Assembly: GCA_947179155.2 (NCBI GenBank)
Contig: OX359269.1
Span: 49,272,524 to 49,336,523, forward strand
DNA: 64,000 bases
Direction: 5' to 3'
Source of the DNA: Hedera helix
Taxonomy: Eukaryota > Streptophyta > Magnoliopsida > Apiales > Araliaceae
The notes below the pieces were generated by a model. That model did not search any database and was not told the DNA's origin. It saw nothing but the letters and a program-made list of their open reading frames with translations. The position numbers and the translations under genes were made by a program. Position 1 is the stretch's first letter; the number at the start of each line of letters is the position of its first letter. This document shows positions 11,996 to 23,611 of the stretch, one piece after another.

Positions 11996-13287
11996 TGCAG
12001 CCTTTCGGGACTATGGTCGAGCTGTGGGGACGAGAGGATCTTCATCTTCACCACCAACAAAAAGGATAAGCTTGATCCGGCATTAATATTGCGGCCTGGA
12101 CGCATGGACAGTGACATTCACATGTCGTATCTTACAATTCATGGATTCAAGATCTTAGCCTCCAATTATCTGGACATCAAGGATCCCCATTGGCGGTATA
12201 GAGAGATTGAAGAGCTGATTGGGAACATGAAAGTCACCCCTGCAGAAGTTGCAGAGGAACTCTTGAAGAACAGGGATGCTGATCTTTGTCTTGGCGAATT
12301 CGCTAATTTTCTCAAGCGCAAGAAGATGGAAAATAATGAAACTGAAACAAAGGACGAGGGAGGGGGCAACTACTGATATAGGAACTGAACTGCCAGAAGC
12401 CAAAAGGCTTAAAACTAATTAATGGATGTTAGTGAGATTATATGTATAAACTTGATTGATTTGGTCATATTAGTTGATCAGTAATTTAACATCTAGTTCA
12501 TCATGGTTTAAACGTATTTGTAAATTTTTGAATTATTGCCGGCCGGGGTTTAACAATTAAGGGGAGGGAGTTCCCCCGTTGTCAGCAATTTCAATCAAGT
12601 TTAAGAAATGAAACATTGGGATGATTATGTTAGCATTAGGCCTACGTACGTACCTTGATCTAAATTTATTACATTAATTATATAATCACTCTAACAAGTT
12701 AATTTTTGCTGATGAATTTGATAGCATAGATTTAGGTTTTTATTAAAATGATTGAAAAGTTTTTTAATAAATTGTTTTCCATACAGTTAAAACTCTAACT
12801 AATACAATCACCAAAATAAATTATCAAGATATGACCCAAGTTTTTTATCCAAATGTTTTCATTTTTAGTCCAACGAAATGAAAATAAATTCAAACAAAAT
12901 CCTGAGATCTGATCTTTGAAATGTTCCTATCATGTGTTGATGGTTGTGAAAAGAGACTTGATGGGTTGATCGCAGACACCTTCGTAGAACAACTGTGACC
13001 GGGTCATCAGCATATTACCAAATACTATGTAAATATTTAGTTTTTAAAACAGTAACATGTAAGTACATACATATATAGGCTATCTGCTAACAACTTAACT
13101 CACTGGGCAATGTCTTTTGGGGGTCCATTTCATATAACTTTGCTTCTTTCCTACATATAAGGAAGTGACAATGGACAACTATACATAGTATATGTTACCC
13201 TGGACAGCATAATCCACACCTATTATTTGTTAATTTGTAACTACAAACCTAGGGGTTTTTTTTCTTTTTTCCGTGGATAAGAAGCTA

Positions 13288-13600
13288 GGCTATATTTGTT
13301 TACAAAAAAATATATTTGAGATTGAACTATTTACGTTAATTTAATACTATTTTATACTATTTAATCCTTTGAGGCGGTATTATTAATCCTTTAATGTTGA
13401 ACTAACAGTCTCATAAAGTCATTTAATAGCTTAAAATGAGGGGTACTATTAATCCCACATAAATAGCCTTAATAATGGTAAAAAAAAGTTGTCTATAGGA
13501 TTATTTAATCCCCCATCATGAGATAAAATAATTCAAAATAATATTAAATTAATAAAAATAATCAAATCTCAAATATATTTTTTATAAACAAACATAGCCC
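13288..13600. mobile_element. MITE, family A copy 2 (313 bp, long inverted repeats)
   Basis: The left end GGCTATATTTGTTTACAAAA and the complement of the right end (GGGCTATGTTTGTTTATAAA) match, and the similarity runs inward for 60 bp or more. Both sides are flanked by CTAG. A 3-bp CTA duplication would suit a PIF/Harbinger-type element, but this is not certain. It is the better preserved relative of 4950-5294. Confidence 0.75.
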
Positions 13601-13954
13601 TAGAAAAAATATTTCATTAAAGTTCCAATTATATATGAGATGTAACCTCCTCCTCCTCCTCCGTTTAAAAATAAAATCTATTAAAAGAAAATGTCATTTG
13701 GGCAAAATAGATCTTTTACTGTCTCGAAGAACGTCACGCGAGTGAGCTTACAAGATGAAAATCTTTGGTGTAGAGAAAGACATTTATATATCTAGCAAAT
13801 GATCAAAACCTCCAAAATCTGCCTTCATATGATCAATTAGAAGACAATAAAAGTGTAGGATTATCAAAGAATTTTTGTCTCTGATAAGAATAATGCCATA
13901 TGTTTGCCAAGTTTATTAGAAGGAATTGAATATAACAAGAAAAATTATTAAATA

Positions 13955-14080
13955 TTCCTGAAGTATCTGCCACGTAATGTACCACTTTATTCATATAATA
14001 TAAGTCATTTCATTTTAAGTGCTGAAATAACAACACGTGAATGATGTAAGAGTATCACGTAACAAGTGTTTCAGGACCAC
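13955..14080. mobile_element. MITE, family C copy 1, carrying G-box sequence
   Basis: The right arm (ATCACGTAACAAGTGTTTCAGGACC) and left arm (TTCCTGAAGTATCTGCCACGTAATG) are imperfect inverted copies. A second, cleaner copy is at 62733-62870. It carries CACGTG at 14034-14039, a G-box, about 580 bp upstream of the start of AAA-ATPase copy 3. Confidence 0.65.
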
Positions 14081-14490
14081 AGAATAATTACTCATATAAC
14101 AATATCGTCTTATTATTTACCTTTAAATTTTCATACCCCGTAAAAATTGTGTCTACCAACTTTTTCAAACATATTAAAACATCTTAAATATTCTTTTGTA
14201 TTTATATTTTTTTATCTACATATGAGAGTCCTAGCTACTTGGTTCATTTTTTTTCTTTAAAATAAAATTATAAACTAAATTCATATATATAGACATACTA
14301 TTAATTGGAACTAGCAAAAAGGTAAATCGGTCAAAGAAAAAGAGAGAAAATGGAAGGTAAGTCACAAAGCGTGGTGGCTACGTAAAAGAGATGAGCTATT
14401 ATCATGCGGTTAAGATCACCGCCTCTGCATATATATTAACCCTGCGTTTACGCTTCATCCCTGATCTTCTCGTTTCAGTAATTGAAGCAC

Positions 14491-14498
14491 TATATATA
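14491..14498 (+). promoter_or_regulatory. Likely TATA box of AAA-ATPase copy 3
   Basis: TATATATA lies 122 bp upstream of the ATG at 14620. This would place transcription start near 14525 and give a leader of about 95 bases. It is motif evidence only. Confidence 0.5.
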
Positions 14499-14619
14499 CC
14501 AACAACATGCACACGATCACTAACCCTCGCTGAATGTACTTGAGCCAGCCAACCGAATCAAATCCTCAAGTAGTTCGTTCGTTCGTTCGATCCAATTTCC
14601 AATATATTTAATTACAGTC

Positions 14620-16239
14620 ATGTCATCGACAAACATGTTTATTCCCTCAGAATTGCAGTCAATGGCATCATCTTTCTTCTCCGCCTACGCATCACTCGCC
14701 GCCTCAATGATGCTGGTCCGATCCGTAACCAACGACCTCATCCCTAGTCCGCTCCGATGCTACGTCGAATCGGCGCTCCGCTACCTATTCACCTCTCGAA
14801 CTCCTCAGTTCATCACCATCGTGGTGGACGAGTATGCCGGATACACACGTAACCAAGTTTACGAATCCGTCGAAATTTATCTCCGCAGTCGAATCAGTTC
14901 GTCCACGGAGCGGTTCAAAGTCAATAAAACCCCCCGCCAGGCGAAGATCAATACCGCCATTGACAGAGAGTTTGAGGTCATGGATGGATTTCAAAACTTT
15001 GAGGTCAAATGGACGTTTGTCATCGCTGAAAAACAAAACCGGGTTCATAATTACTACGAGTTAAGCTTCGAAAAGAAATTGAAAGAGCAAGTTCTTGACG
15101 ACTACTTGCCTTTTGTTTTGGCTAAATCGCAGGACTTAAAGGAGAAGAACAAATTTGTGAAGCTATACACTAAGGATATTACGTCGGACTACGACGATGA
15201 TTATGACCATGGTCGTAGTAGGGGTCGGTGGGGTTCCATTAATTTGGAGCATCCATTTACTTTTGATTCATTGGCGATGGATCCAGATATGAAGAAGGCT
15301 ATAATCGATGATTTGGAGAGGTTTGTGAGGAGAAAGGATTATTAGAAGAAGGTGGGGAAGGCTTGGAAGAGAGGGTATTTGCTGTATGGCCCTCCTGGTA
15401 CTGGCAAATCTAGTATAATTGCTGCCATGGCCAATTATCTCAAATTTGATATTTATGATTTGGAACTTACAAGTATGTACTCCAATTCCGACCTTAGGAG
15501 CGTACTTTTATCCACAACAAATCGTTCGATCATTGTGATTGAAGATATTGATTGCAGCGCCCAAACTAAAAATCGCGAATCGGATGATTACCAATATAAT
15601 TCCCGCTCTGGGGTTAGTCATTTATTTATTGATTAATTGCTTTGGTTCAGTAACTAACTTTCGCTATTGTTTGCTAATGTGTGTGATATATTTTGGTTGC
15701 AGTTGACACTGTCGGGTTTATTGAATTTTATAGATGGACTGTGGTCAAGTTGCGCAGACGAGAGGATTATTATATTCACCACCAACCATAAGGACAGGCT
15801 TGACCCTGCATTGTTGCGGCCGGGACGAATGGATATGCACATTTATATGCCCTACTGTACACATCATGGGTTTAGGGTTTTGGCTTCTAATTATCTAGGC
15901 GTGAAAGATCACAGGCTGTTTGGTGAGATAGAAAAGATTATAGGGAAGGTACAAGTCACTCCTGCTCAACTAGCAGAGGAAATGATGAAGAGTGAGGATG
16001 TTGATATTGCTCTCCAGGGAGTGCTTGATTTCCTCAACCATAAGGAGATGGAATTATTAGCAGCTTGTAATAAGGCTAAGGTTGTTGATACCATTATCAG
16101 TGAAGAACCAACTAGTGGAGGTAGGGCTCCAACTGCACATGTTCGAGGTCGAGGCAGAGGTGGTCGAGGCCGAGGAGGAGGTCGCGGCGGAGGTGGCCGA
16201 GGCCGAGGAGGAGGCGGAGGTGGCCGACGCCCACGGTAG
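14620..16239 (+). pseudogene. AAA-ATPase copy 3 with one in-frame stop and a Gly/Arg-rich tail
   Basis: Exons 14620-15612 and 15703-16239 join in phase 0 (GGG|GTTAGT, TTGCAG|TTG) into 510 codons, one of them a stop. The N-terminal anchor (about 12-36) and AAA-associated region are intact to residue 241. Then TAG (15343-15345) replaces what is Tyr in relatives (RRKDY-stop-KKVGKAWKRG). Everything beyond is open and well conserved: Walker A GPPGTGKS at 257-264, Walker B IIVIEDIDCS, then LSGLLNFIDGLWSS and RPGRMD. As it stands, translation yields a 241-residue protein with no ATPase domain. The last ~39 residues, from GRAPTAHVRGRGRGG on, are Gly/Arg repeats not seen in copies 1 and 2. One base change, recent inactivation or a sequencing error would all explain the stop. 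Confidence 0.85.
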
Positions 16240-16283
16240 ATTTGACCACTCAAAAACCAAAACTTATTTCGACAATTTTGAAG

Positions 16284-16284
<1 letters not shown>

Positions 16285-16340
<56 letters not shown>
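16285..16340. repeat. (TA)n microsatellite
   Basis: About 28 TA units, 45 bp after the stop codon of AAA-ATPase copy 3. Confidence 0.97.
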
Positions 16341-16343
<3 letters not shown>

Positions 16344-17780
16344 AGAATATGTCCATGTTTCTTAATTGCATTAAATGCAAAGTAATTTAGCAATTTACCA
16401 TATTTAATTTCACCCGATGATATCTGGATGGATATTCCGTTGCTTGATCAATGATAAGGTTGCTTAGGAGAGTGCTCCGTTGTCAAGAATTTCCTGTCAT
16501 TAATTTACTTTTTTTTTTCTTGTACTTGAAGAACCAAGTATTGTATTATCGTGCTATTACAATTTGGACTCCCAACCTTTAACACGCAATATAAAACGAA
16601 TCTTTCAAGTCCGGATGTTTAAGCCAAGTAACAAGTATACAAACGAAGAAGACAGAATTGGTATGCAATTCGGAAGGGTGATAGAGCTTTGTTAAAATAA
16701 AATATTTGGTTGGGAACTTTAAATTTTCGACATTCATATTTTAGCATAAATATTGCGATTATTTGTCTGATACATATAAAATTAAGAAGTACAATATTAA
16801 GAGAATTAATTTTTTCAAAAGTCGAGTCTCACACTCGTATAAAAGTATTACATTTTATTTATAAAAAAATAATTTTCTATATTAATTTTTAAATAATTAT
16901 AATGGGATGACTCTGACAGGATAGGCTACCGGCTAGAATTTATTACTGGCTTCAGTTAGGTGGCCATCCCCATTGATTGAAAAATAGAAAAGTCAATACA
17001 ATAAAGAAAGAATGTCTCTCTTGTTTCTTCTTATCCTATAAGACGTTGTACAACTCAACAAATCCATTTATTTTATCATATTCTTTTTAACCTATAGTCC
17101 TATAATACTATTATAACTTCATAATTAATTTTAGTGTTATATTAGGACTAAAAGGAGAACTTGCGAAACTCGTTGCGTAGCCCAAATGAAAAAGTATTAG
17201 TTCCTCAATATATAGTGTATAAAAGTGTCACGGTGTATCTATAGTTATTATTCGTATAAAAGAATGTCACGTGGATATATTTTGTTATTATCATGTGTTT
17301 ATCTTAATAGAAATTAAAAGGCTAACTAATATGTAATATCTTCACTTATTTATTGTTACAATATTAGTATTACAGTGTCAAATATTTATGCTGCTGGATG
17401 GTTCAAAACACAATGTTTTTTTCTTTTTGATCGGTTATTTCAACTTATTCTTATTCGTGCACATTGATAAAAATATCTTATTATTTTTTATTACAAATAA
17501 AGACATTAATTAATTATTTATAAATTTATATTTATTTACAAATTACTACTATATATCCATTCAATTAGACACAGATACTTTTGCTGGCATATATTTCAAA
17601 GCCCAACTACGTCCGCTAAGCTAACTCTATACGCCAAGTGGGGGGATTGGATTGACCCTGAACGGTGATTACGGCCACGTAATGGAAGTGAGCCGACCCC
17701 TTCACCTTCTTTCCACGTGGTGGCTGGCGCCGGTTGCTTACAAATATGTACTCCTTCTCTTCTCTTATTATTATGCATAG
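16341..17780. other. Intergenic, no gene seen
   Basis: AT-rich sequence between AAA-ATPase copy 3 and the hAT element. A GC-richer patch at about 17600-17760 has open frames on the minus strand, but they are short and match nothing I recognise. Confidence 0.5.
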
Positions 17781-18444
17781 TAGGAGTGAGCAAAAAATCG
17801 ATTTGGCCTTAAAACTGCACCAAAAATCGTACAAACAGCACCAATTAAAATTGCACCAACGGTTCCGGCGTATGTGACGGTTTTAGGTGGGTTGAAAAAC
17901 CGAATTTGCAGTTTGGGTTTGGTTGCTAGGCAAAACCGTACATGAAAAAACCGCATCGCACCATTTTTTTTTTTTTTCCCGTTGTTTGACTATTTTCAAC
18001 ATGAACCATATCAAGAAACATTATTATGGAAGTCATCCTTCAATTAATCCATTTGAAATTATCCCTCATGTAATTATTTTTATTTAGAATTTTTATATGT
18101 TAGAAGAGATTTTTAATTAATCTATTTGGAATTATCCCTCATATAACTTCTATTTTACTTTTGTTTAGACAAGATATTATAAGTAATGTCGTGTGCGTTA
18201 TAAAAATGGTATTTAATATTGTGTGATATTAAATTGTTAATTTAAATTGTATAAAATTTAATTGTTTCAATTGGTTTTGGAACCGAAACCGCACCAAATA
18301 AAATCGCACCAAACGGTTCAAAACCGCACCGCACCAATCATAAGCGATTTTATGTGCGATTTTGAATTTGTCAAACCGCACCTAAGCGATTTCATGTGCG
18401 ATTTAAGTTTCAAACCGTACCAAACCATACCATGCTCACTCCTA
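17781..18444. mobile_element. Non-autonomous hAT-type transposon (664 bp)
   Basis: Perfect 11-bp terminal inverted repeats, TAGGAGTGAGC and GCTCACTCCTA. They are flanked by a perfect 8-bp target duplication, ATGCATAG, at 17773-17780 and 18445-18452. Eight-base duplications are the hallmark of hAT elements. The interior has many copies of an AAACCGCACC / AAATCGCACC-type word in both orientations (subterminal repeats), as hAT elements often have for transposase binding. No transposase is encoded. Confidence 0.9.
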
Positions 18445-19370
18445 ATGCATAGAATGTTTCGAACGAACATTCACGACATCCATTGAATTAGATTGGAAGC
18501 TAAGAGTCTGTCTAAAGCATATTTAGCAAATAAATGAATTGAGAAGATAAACCCAAAAAGGAGCTGGCTGGAGTATTGGATTGAGCAAGCCGAGCCGAAA
18601 ATGATTCCATAGTTTTCTGCAATGATTATACAATTTATACATAGAGTCAAAAAAAAATAGTTTAATTTGGGGGAATGTGCGTTGAATCAATGAATGAAGT
18701 TGAAATAACCCACCAAAAAAACGTTGTAGTAGTAATTGAGTGGGGGGAAAAAGGAAGATTAGATGTATAGAAGGAGAGATTCGGTAGCTGTCTTCGTGTT
18801 TATGGTTTGCAAGACTAATCAGTCATCCGCCACCGCCCACCCAGATCCCCCTACTCTTTCTCTCTCCCCTCAAACTTATTTTATTTGATGATTCAGAGCT
18901 CTTAATTTTGGAGCTTTATAGAGGATTGAGAGAGGGAGCGTGACCTGAATTTACAAGATAAGTCGGTGTTTGATTCTCCAAAATATATAACTTACCGAAA
19001 GTGCAAGAATTTGGGGGAAATACCTCTGCTCTGCTTTGCTGCTTCCTATGAAAAATTGGCGCTTTATGCGTAGATAAAGCAAGTTAAGTTGCGGCGAATT
19101 TCTGGAAGTTGAGGCAAAGGAAAGTCAGAATTCTCAAAGTTTACATAATTGACAGAAAATCGCATCAAAGTAGAGGATCAACGGATCATTGAATTGCGCA
19201 CCATGTAAGTATTTAGTATTGATTTTTAAGTTGATTATATTTCCTGCTTCAGAATTAAAACAACTAGTATTGTTATTGCTTTATTGACAAGTGAACTAGA
19301 GTAATACCGTTGTTAAATTTACTATGTCCAGATATCTTTATTGAATTGTTGAACACTAATTTGCAGCGAC
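18445..19370 (+). promoter_or_regulatory. Promoter and 5' UTR of the MAP kinase gene
   Basis: Contains a pyrimidine-rich stretch near 18840-18880, suggestive of a transcription start region. The leader appears to contain an intron at 19205-19366 (CCAT|GTAAGT donor, TTTGCAG|CGAC acceptor), so the ATG at 19371 follows the splice by four bases. The leader intron is inferred from splice signals, not from a transcript. Confidence 0.5.
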
Positions 19371-22215
19371 ATGGCAACCCTTGTGGAACCACCCAATGGT
19401 AACAGGCCGCGAGGGAAGCATTATTACACAATATACCAAACCTTGTTTGAGATTGATACAAAATATGTTCCAATCAAGCCTATAGGAAGAGGAGCCTATG
19501 GTGTGGTGTGTTCTTCGATTAATAGAGAAACAAATGAGAAAGTAGCGATCAAGAAGATTAACAATGTGTTTGGGAATCGCGTTGATGCCTTGAGGACTCT
19601 TAGGGAGTTGAAGCTACTCCGCCACATAAGGCACGAAAATGTGATTGCTTTGAAGGATGTAATGATGCCAATTCATAAAGCAAGTTTCAAGGATGTGTAC
19701 TTGGTTTATGAATTGATGGATACTGATCTTCATCACATAATAAAGTCATCCCAACCTCTCTCAAGTGACCACTGCAAGTATTTTTTATTCCAGGTCTGGA
19801 AATATTTTCCAACTATTTAATGCCATTTTAAAATTGATTGCTGATGATTATGTTCTGACATAGGACTGAAATCGTATGTTACATTTCTACTTGTTTTTTA
19901 TGTTCATATTTTGGACTAACTGATTTCTTTTGTATACTTTCACTGATTATTGCAGTTTATAGTCACAGTATGATATTTATATTTCACTTTGTGGTGACAG
20001 TACAATATCTAGATTTGATATTCAGTATGATTTAAACAAATTTTAACATGAAGACAATCCTAGCTATGTATTGCATTATAGTGTCAATATGCCCAAATTC
20101 AATTTGCAGTTGTATCTGTTAATGATTGCATTACAACAATTCCACAAATTGTATTCTAGCAACTAAACTGTACAGAATCGAGAAATGCTCTAATGGATTT
20201 GATGAATTCTCAGAAATTAACTATTTTTAGAGTTGAGTTCTTTATTCAAGGTAAATTTTGACTTCACCATTTGTAATCTAAATGCGTCAGAAAGGATCTT
20301 ATATATGAGCCTGGTAGCTGATAATGCGTGGCTATGATGATAGCTTGCACACATAAGTCTTGACATAATGTGGCTCATTTTAATAAGCAGATTAAGGTGA
20401 ACCCATGTTTAGAAGTGAATGTGTTGAAGCAATTGTAGAACTTAAAGCATAATTAGTAGGTAACCCCTTTGATATGTTCACTATCTGTAGCTTCGTCCAG
20501 AAATGAAAGTGATGCTCATTGTCTTCCTACTTAAGTAACGTATCAAGCTAAATATGCCTTGCAGTTCACCTTTTAGCGTTTAGTTCACAACAGATGTCCC
20601 TTTGTTTCTTGCGCGTATTGTTATTCCCCATTTCCATAAATGAACCATAAAAAAAATGTAAACTACATATATATACTTTAAGTTGCACAAGAGGAATGTG
20701 AATCTGAGAAAAATGATGTGAACTTGTTGAGTATGTTGTGGTCAGCAAGACAACCCTGGAAATACTAGATGTTTATTGCACTCTCAGGTACATTAAAGTT
20801 CAATGAGAAATTATCTCATTCTTTCAAATTTTAAAATTTCTAAATCCGTATGGAGTTCAGGTGGTAATAAATGCAATATTGAGACTAAAGCGAAATCTAC
20901 CTCTTTTCCTTGATTCTGATGAGGTCATGAGGGGGATAGCCAATAACACTTGAGGAATTAAATTGTCTTCATCTTTGAGTCTCCGGCAGAAACATTGCAG
21001 TTTGCACAATTTTATGGAAGGTTTCTCTGAACTGTTATATCATCATTTATTCTGAGAGCTTTCAAAATTGACATAATTAATAGATGTGTAATTGCTTGTA
21101 AGTTGTATTTTGCTTGGAATGGTGTCTTGAAGATTCAATTTTCTGCCTTTACCCGTTGGATGGGGGATAAACAACGGTTCCCAGCAATCCTGATGGAGGA
21201 AATTTCAATCTAAGGTATATGATCTGGGTAGAAATAACTTTAAGGAGTTAGGCTAGCTAACATCGGTGATCAAACATCCTTTTAGGAATGATATGATATT
21301 TCTCTTCGACTTTTGAGTAAACTTATAAAACCTTTCAAACTATTAATAGTATGCATCCTAATAATTTGTTGATATGATGTTTGATTAAATGTTACATATG
21401 GTAGTATAGCTATAGAAACTTCCATGTTAAACCCCTCTTGGACCTTTTATTTGTTGGGGGATGTGTTGATTTAACTTAGTCTTCTTTTTACTTGTTGCTG
21501 ATGTCATTATACAATCCAGTTACTTCGTGGTTTGAAGTATCTTCATACAGCAAATGTTCTTCATCGTGATTTGAAGCCTGGTAATCTCCTTGTCAACGCT
21601 AACTGTGAACTGAAGATATGTGATTTTGGATTGGCACGCAAAGGCAGAGACAACGGGCAGTTTATGACTGAATATGTTGTTACTCGTTGGTACCGTGCAC
21701 CGGAGCTTCTCCTCTGTTGTGACAATTATGGAACCTCCATTGACGTATGGTCTGTAGGATGCATCTTTGCTGAAATTCTTGGGCGGAAGCCCATCTTTCC
21801 TGGAACTGAGGGCCTCAACCAACTTAAACTAATCATCAACGTTCTTGGCAGCCAACTTGAAGCTGATCTTAAATTTATTGATAATCCAAAGGCTAGGAGA
21901 TTCATCAGATCACTACCCTACTCTAGAGGAACCCACTTCTCTTCTCTATACCCCCAGGCTGATCCTCTAGCTTTGGACTTGTTGCAGCGGATGCTTGTGT
22001 TTGATCCATCCAAGAGAATAACAGTCACAGAAGCTCTCCATCACCCTTATATGTTAGGTCTGTATGATTCAAGTCACAATCCTCCCGCCCAGATTCCAAC
22101 TGATCTTGACATCAATGAGAATATGGGAGAACCTATGATTAGGGAGATGATGTTGAGGGAAATGCTTCATTATCATCCTGAAGCTGTTTATGCAAACTCG
22201 TTGCCTATGCACTAA
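19371..22215 (+). CDS. MAP kinase, group C (MPK1/2/7/14 class)
   Basis: Two coding exons, 19371-19793 and 21520-22215, give 372 residues, the usual length. In order: glycine loop IGRGAYGVV at 38-46, ATP-binding Lys in VAIKK (61), catalytic HRD at 156-158, DFG at 176-178, and activation loop TEY at 191-193, followed by the RWYRAPE motif. The N-terminus (MATLVEPPNG) and the LFEIDTKYVPIKPIGRG stretch are typical of group C. Known members act downstream of MKK3 in wounding, abscisic acid and oxidative responses; the same is inferred here. All catalytic residues are present and nothing looks damaged. The C-terminal tail ends YANSLPMH. Group C genes usually have this two-exon coding structure. I cannot decide which Arabidopsis member is the true orthologue. 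Confidence 0.96.
19794..21519 (+). other. Intron of the MAP kinase gene
   Basis: A 1726 bp intron between FLFQ and LLRGLKY, with donor CAG|GTCTGG and acceptor TCCAG|TTAC. I see no gene or clear transposon inside it. Confidence 0.9.
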
Positions 22216-23247
22216 TAATGTTCAGAAGGTACCTCATTTTTCTGTTTCTCTATTTAGCAAAAGAGAAACCTGTATTGGTTTGTATTACACATTTTTAAGG
22301 TGGTTCTAGTTATGTATTTGTAGAAGCACATTATATGAATTGCGCTATTATTTTTTTTAAATTGGATGAGATCTATTGCATGGTACATGGCATCTGTAAC
22401 TTCTTCCTACAATTATATTATGATGTCCCTTTCTTTCCTTTGGGTAGAAGGGTATAAATGAAGCTAATTATGCCTCCCTAAGGCAGTTCCTAAATCTTCT
22501 TACAAATGATGGTGAACCGTAAAGTGGCTAATGCCATCTATGAAGAGCTAAAACCCTTCACCTTCTTTAAAAGTTGAGTGTTGGGAGCAGCCTTTTCAAC
22601 TGCGTATTTCCAGCAAAGTTTGGTAAGCTGTTATAATCTGGCACAGGGCTTTTTAGTCGCAGATGATTGCTAGTTTTGGATTAGTGTTGACGAACCTTCC
22701 TCAAGGTAAAGAGTTTAACTTGATGACATGGGATCTGATGATTTACGGAACAGTGTCATTTGTAGAAAATTTATGGTACCTCCCGTCCCCTAATAATTGG
22801 GAACACAGTAAACTAATAGCAATATTAAAAAGAAAAACATGTTGCTTTCTTATAATTATTTTTACATCATTTTATAAAAATTATCTACATGTCTTGGTGC
22901 ATTTACATCGTGTTTGACCTAAAAAATATTGGTATCGTCTTTAATCGCATGGTGAAAACGATGTTGAATTACTTAGTTGAAAACGATGTTGAATTACTTA
23001 GTAGGCAGTAGGCTAGTATACCTTGTTTATTTTACTCCAATAAATATTCGTTTTAATTTTATTTTAGGCATATTAATATTTTTCTGCAACATTAATAATA
23101 TTTAATACATTTTCCCCAATTAATTATTAGTCTTTAATTTAATATTTGAAAAAAACAAATGTATGCCACAGTTTATCCTTTCTTTAGTAGTAGTAGCACT
23201 ACATTACTTCTTTCTTTATTAGTATGTTTCATTGGGCATCAGTAGTC
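22216..23247. other. Intergenic region downstream of the MAP kinase
   Basis: Holds the kinase 3' UTR. A perfect or near-perfect 25-bp tandem duplication is at 22953-23002 (unit contains GATGTTGAATTACTTAGT). Otherwise there is nothing I can support. Confidence 0.6.
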
Positions 23248-23254
23248 TATAAAT
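23248..23254 (+). promoter_or_regulatory. Likely TATA box of the bZIP gene
   Basis: TATAAAT lies about 250 bp upstream of the leader-peptide relic and about 530 bp upstream of the main ATG. A long leader is normal for S1 bZIP genes because it holds the regulatory upstream frames. Confidence 0.5.
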
Positions 23255-23377
23255 TCCATCACCAACACCACTAAAACCCTCTTTCCCTTCTCCTCTACCC
23301 TTCCCTGCATATTAAGTATATAATAATTTGTCATCTCTCTGTTTTACTCTGTAAGAATTGAAAGACGTATCCAGAAA

Positions 23378-23381
<4 letters not shown>

Positions 23382-23424
<43 letters not shown>

Positions 23425-23611
23425 ATCACCTTGCCGGTTTTTCAGATATTCCTGTTTCATTCTCTCTATTTTTTATACATACATATATTTGTTTCATGTG
23501 CTCAGTGAACTCCTCCTCTCTGAGTTTACCATAAACTCCACTCATCACCGCCGTACCCATTTAGTTCAATCCCTCTCTGTTGTCTTCCTCTACTGGTTCT
23601 ACGTCTTCTCG

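Larger units (their letters stand above)
10035..12376 (+). pseudogene. AAA-ATPase copy 2, heavily damaged
   Basis: Pieces of the same protein appear in changing frames. The N-terminus (MPSPSTMYSAYASVSA, 10035 on) is followed by a frame change near 10082. A frame with RRPDASILTLIVEQVDSISR (10160-10310) then ends in TAG. A MITE splits the region at about 10491-10650. HKQTVLDSYLPFLLEKAKA resumes at about 10660. A stop after DKLVMEPG (10850) and further shifts precede the ATPase core. Walker A reads GPPVTGKS instead of GPPGTGKS; Walker B ILVIEDIDCS (11095-11125) is kept. An intron of about 0.8 kb runs from about 11186 to 11995. Exon 2 ends at 12376; it has lost the residues between LSG and LWSS (normally LLNFIDG) and gained one Ile before RPGRMD. 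It cannot encode an ATPase. The surviving exon 2 frame (128 codons) is open but lacks a natural start. Confidence 0.88.
12377..14619. other. Intergenic region between AAA-ATPase copies 2 and 3
   Basis: Contains the 3' end of copy 2, two MITEs (13288-13600 and 13955-14080) and the promoter of copy 3. A stretch near 12540-12600 resembles the 3' flank of copy 3 (16440-16500) in its GTTGTCA-AATTTC words, as expected if the tandem duplication included 3' sequence. No other gene is supported. Confidence 0.6.

Noticed and set aside
15966..16260. Pro/Arg- and Ser/Ala-rich frames on the minus strand
   Set aside because: They are the antisense shadow of the Gly/Arg-rich tail of AAA copy 3.
17596..17956. 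Overlapping minus-strand frames near 17.6-17.9 kb
   Set aside because: They straddle the hAT element boundary and have no domain or splice support.
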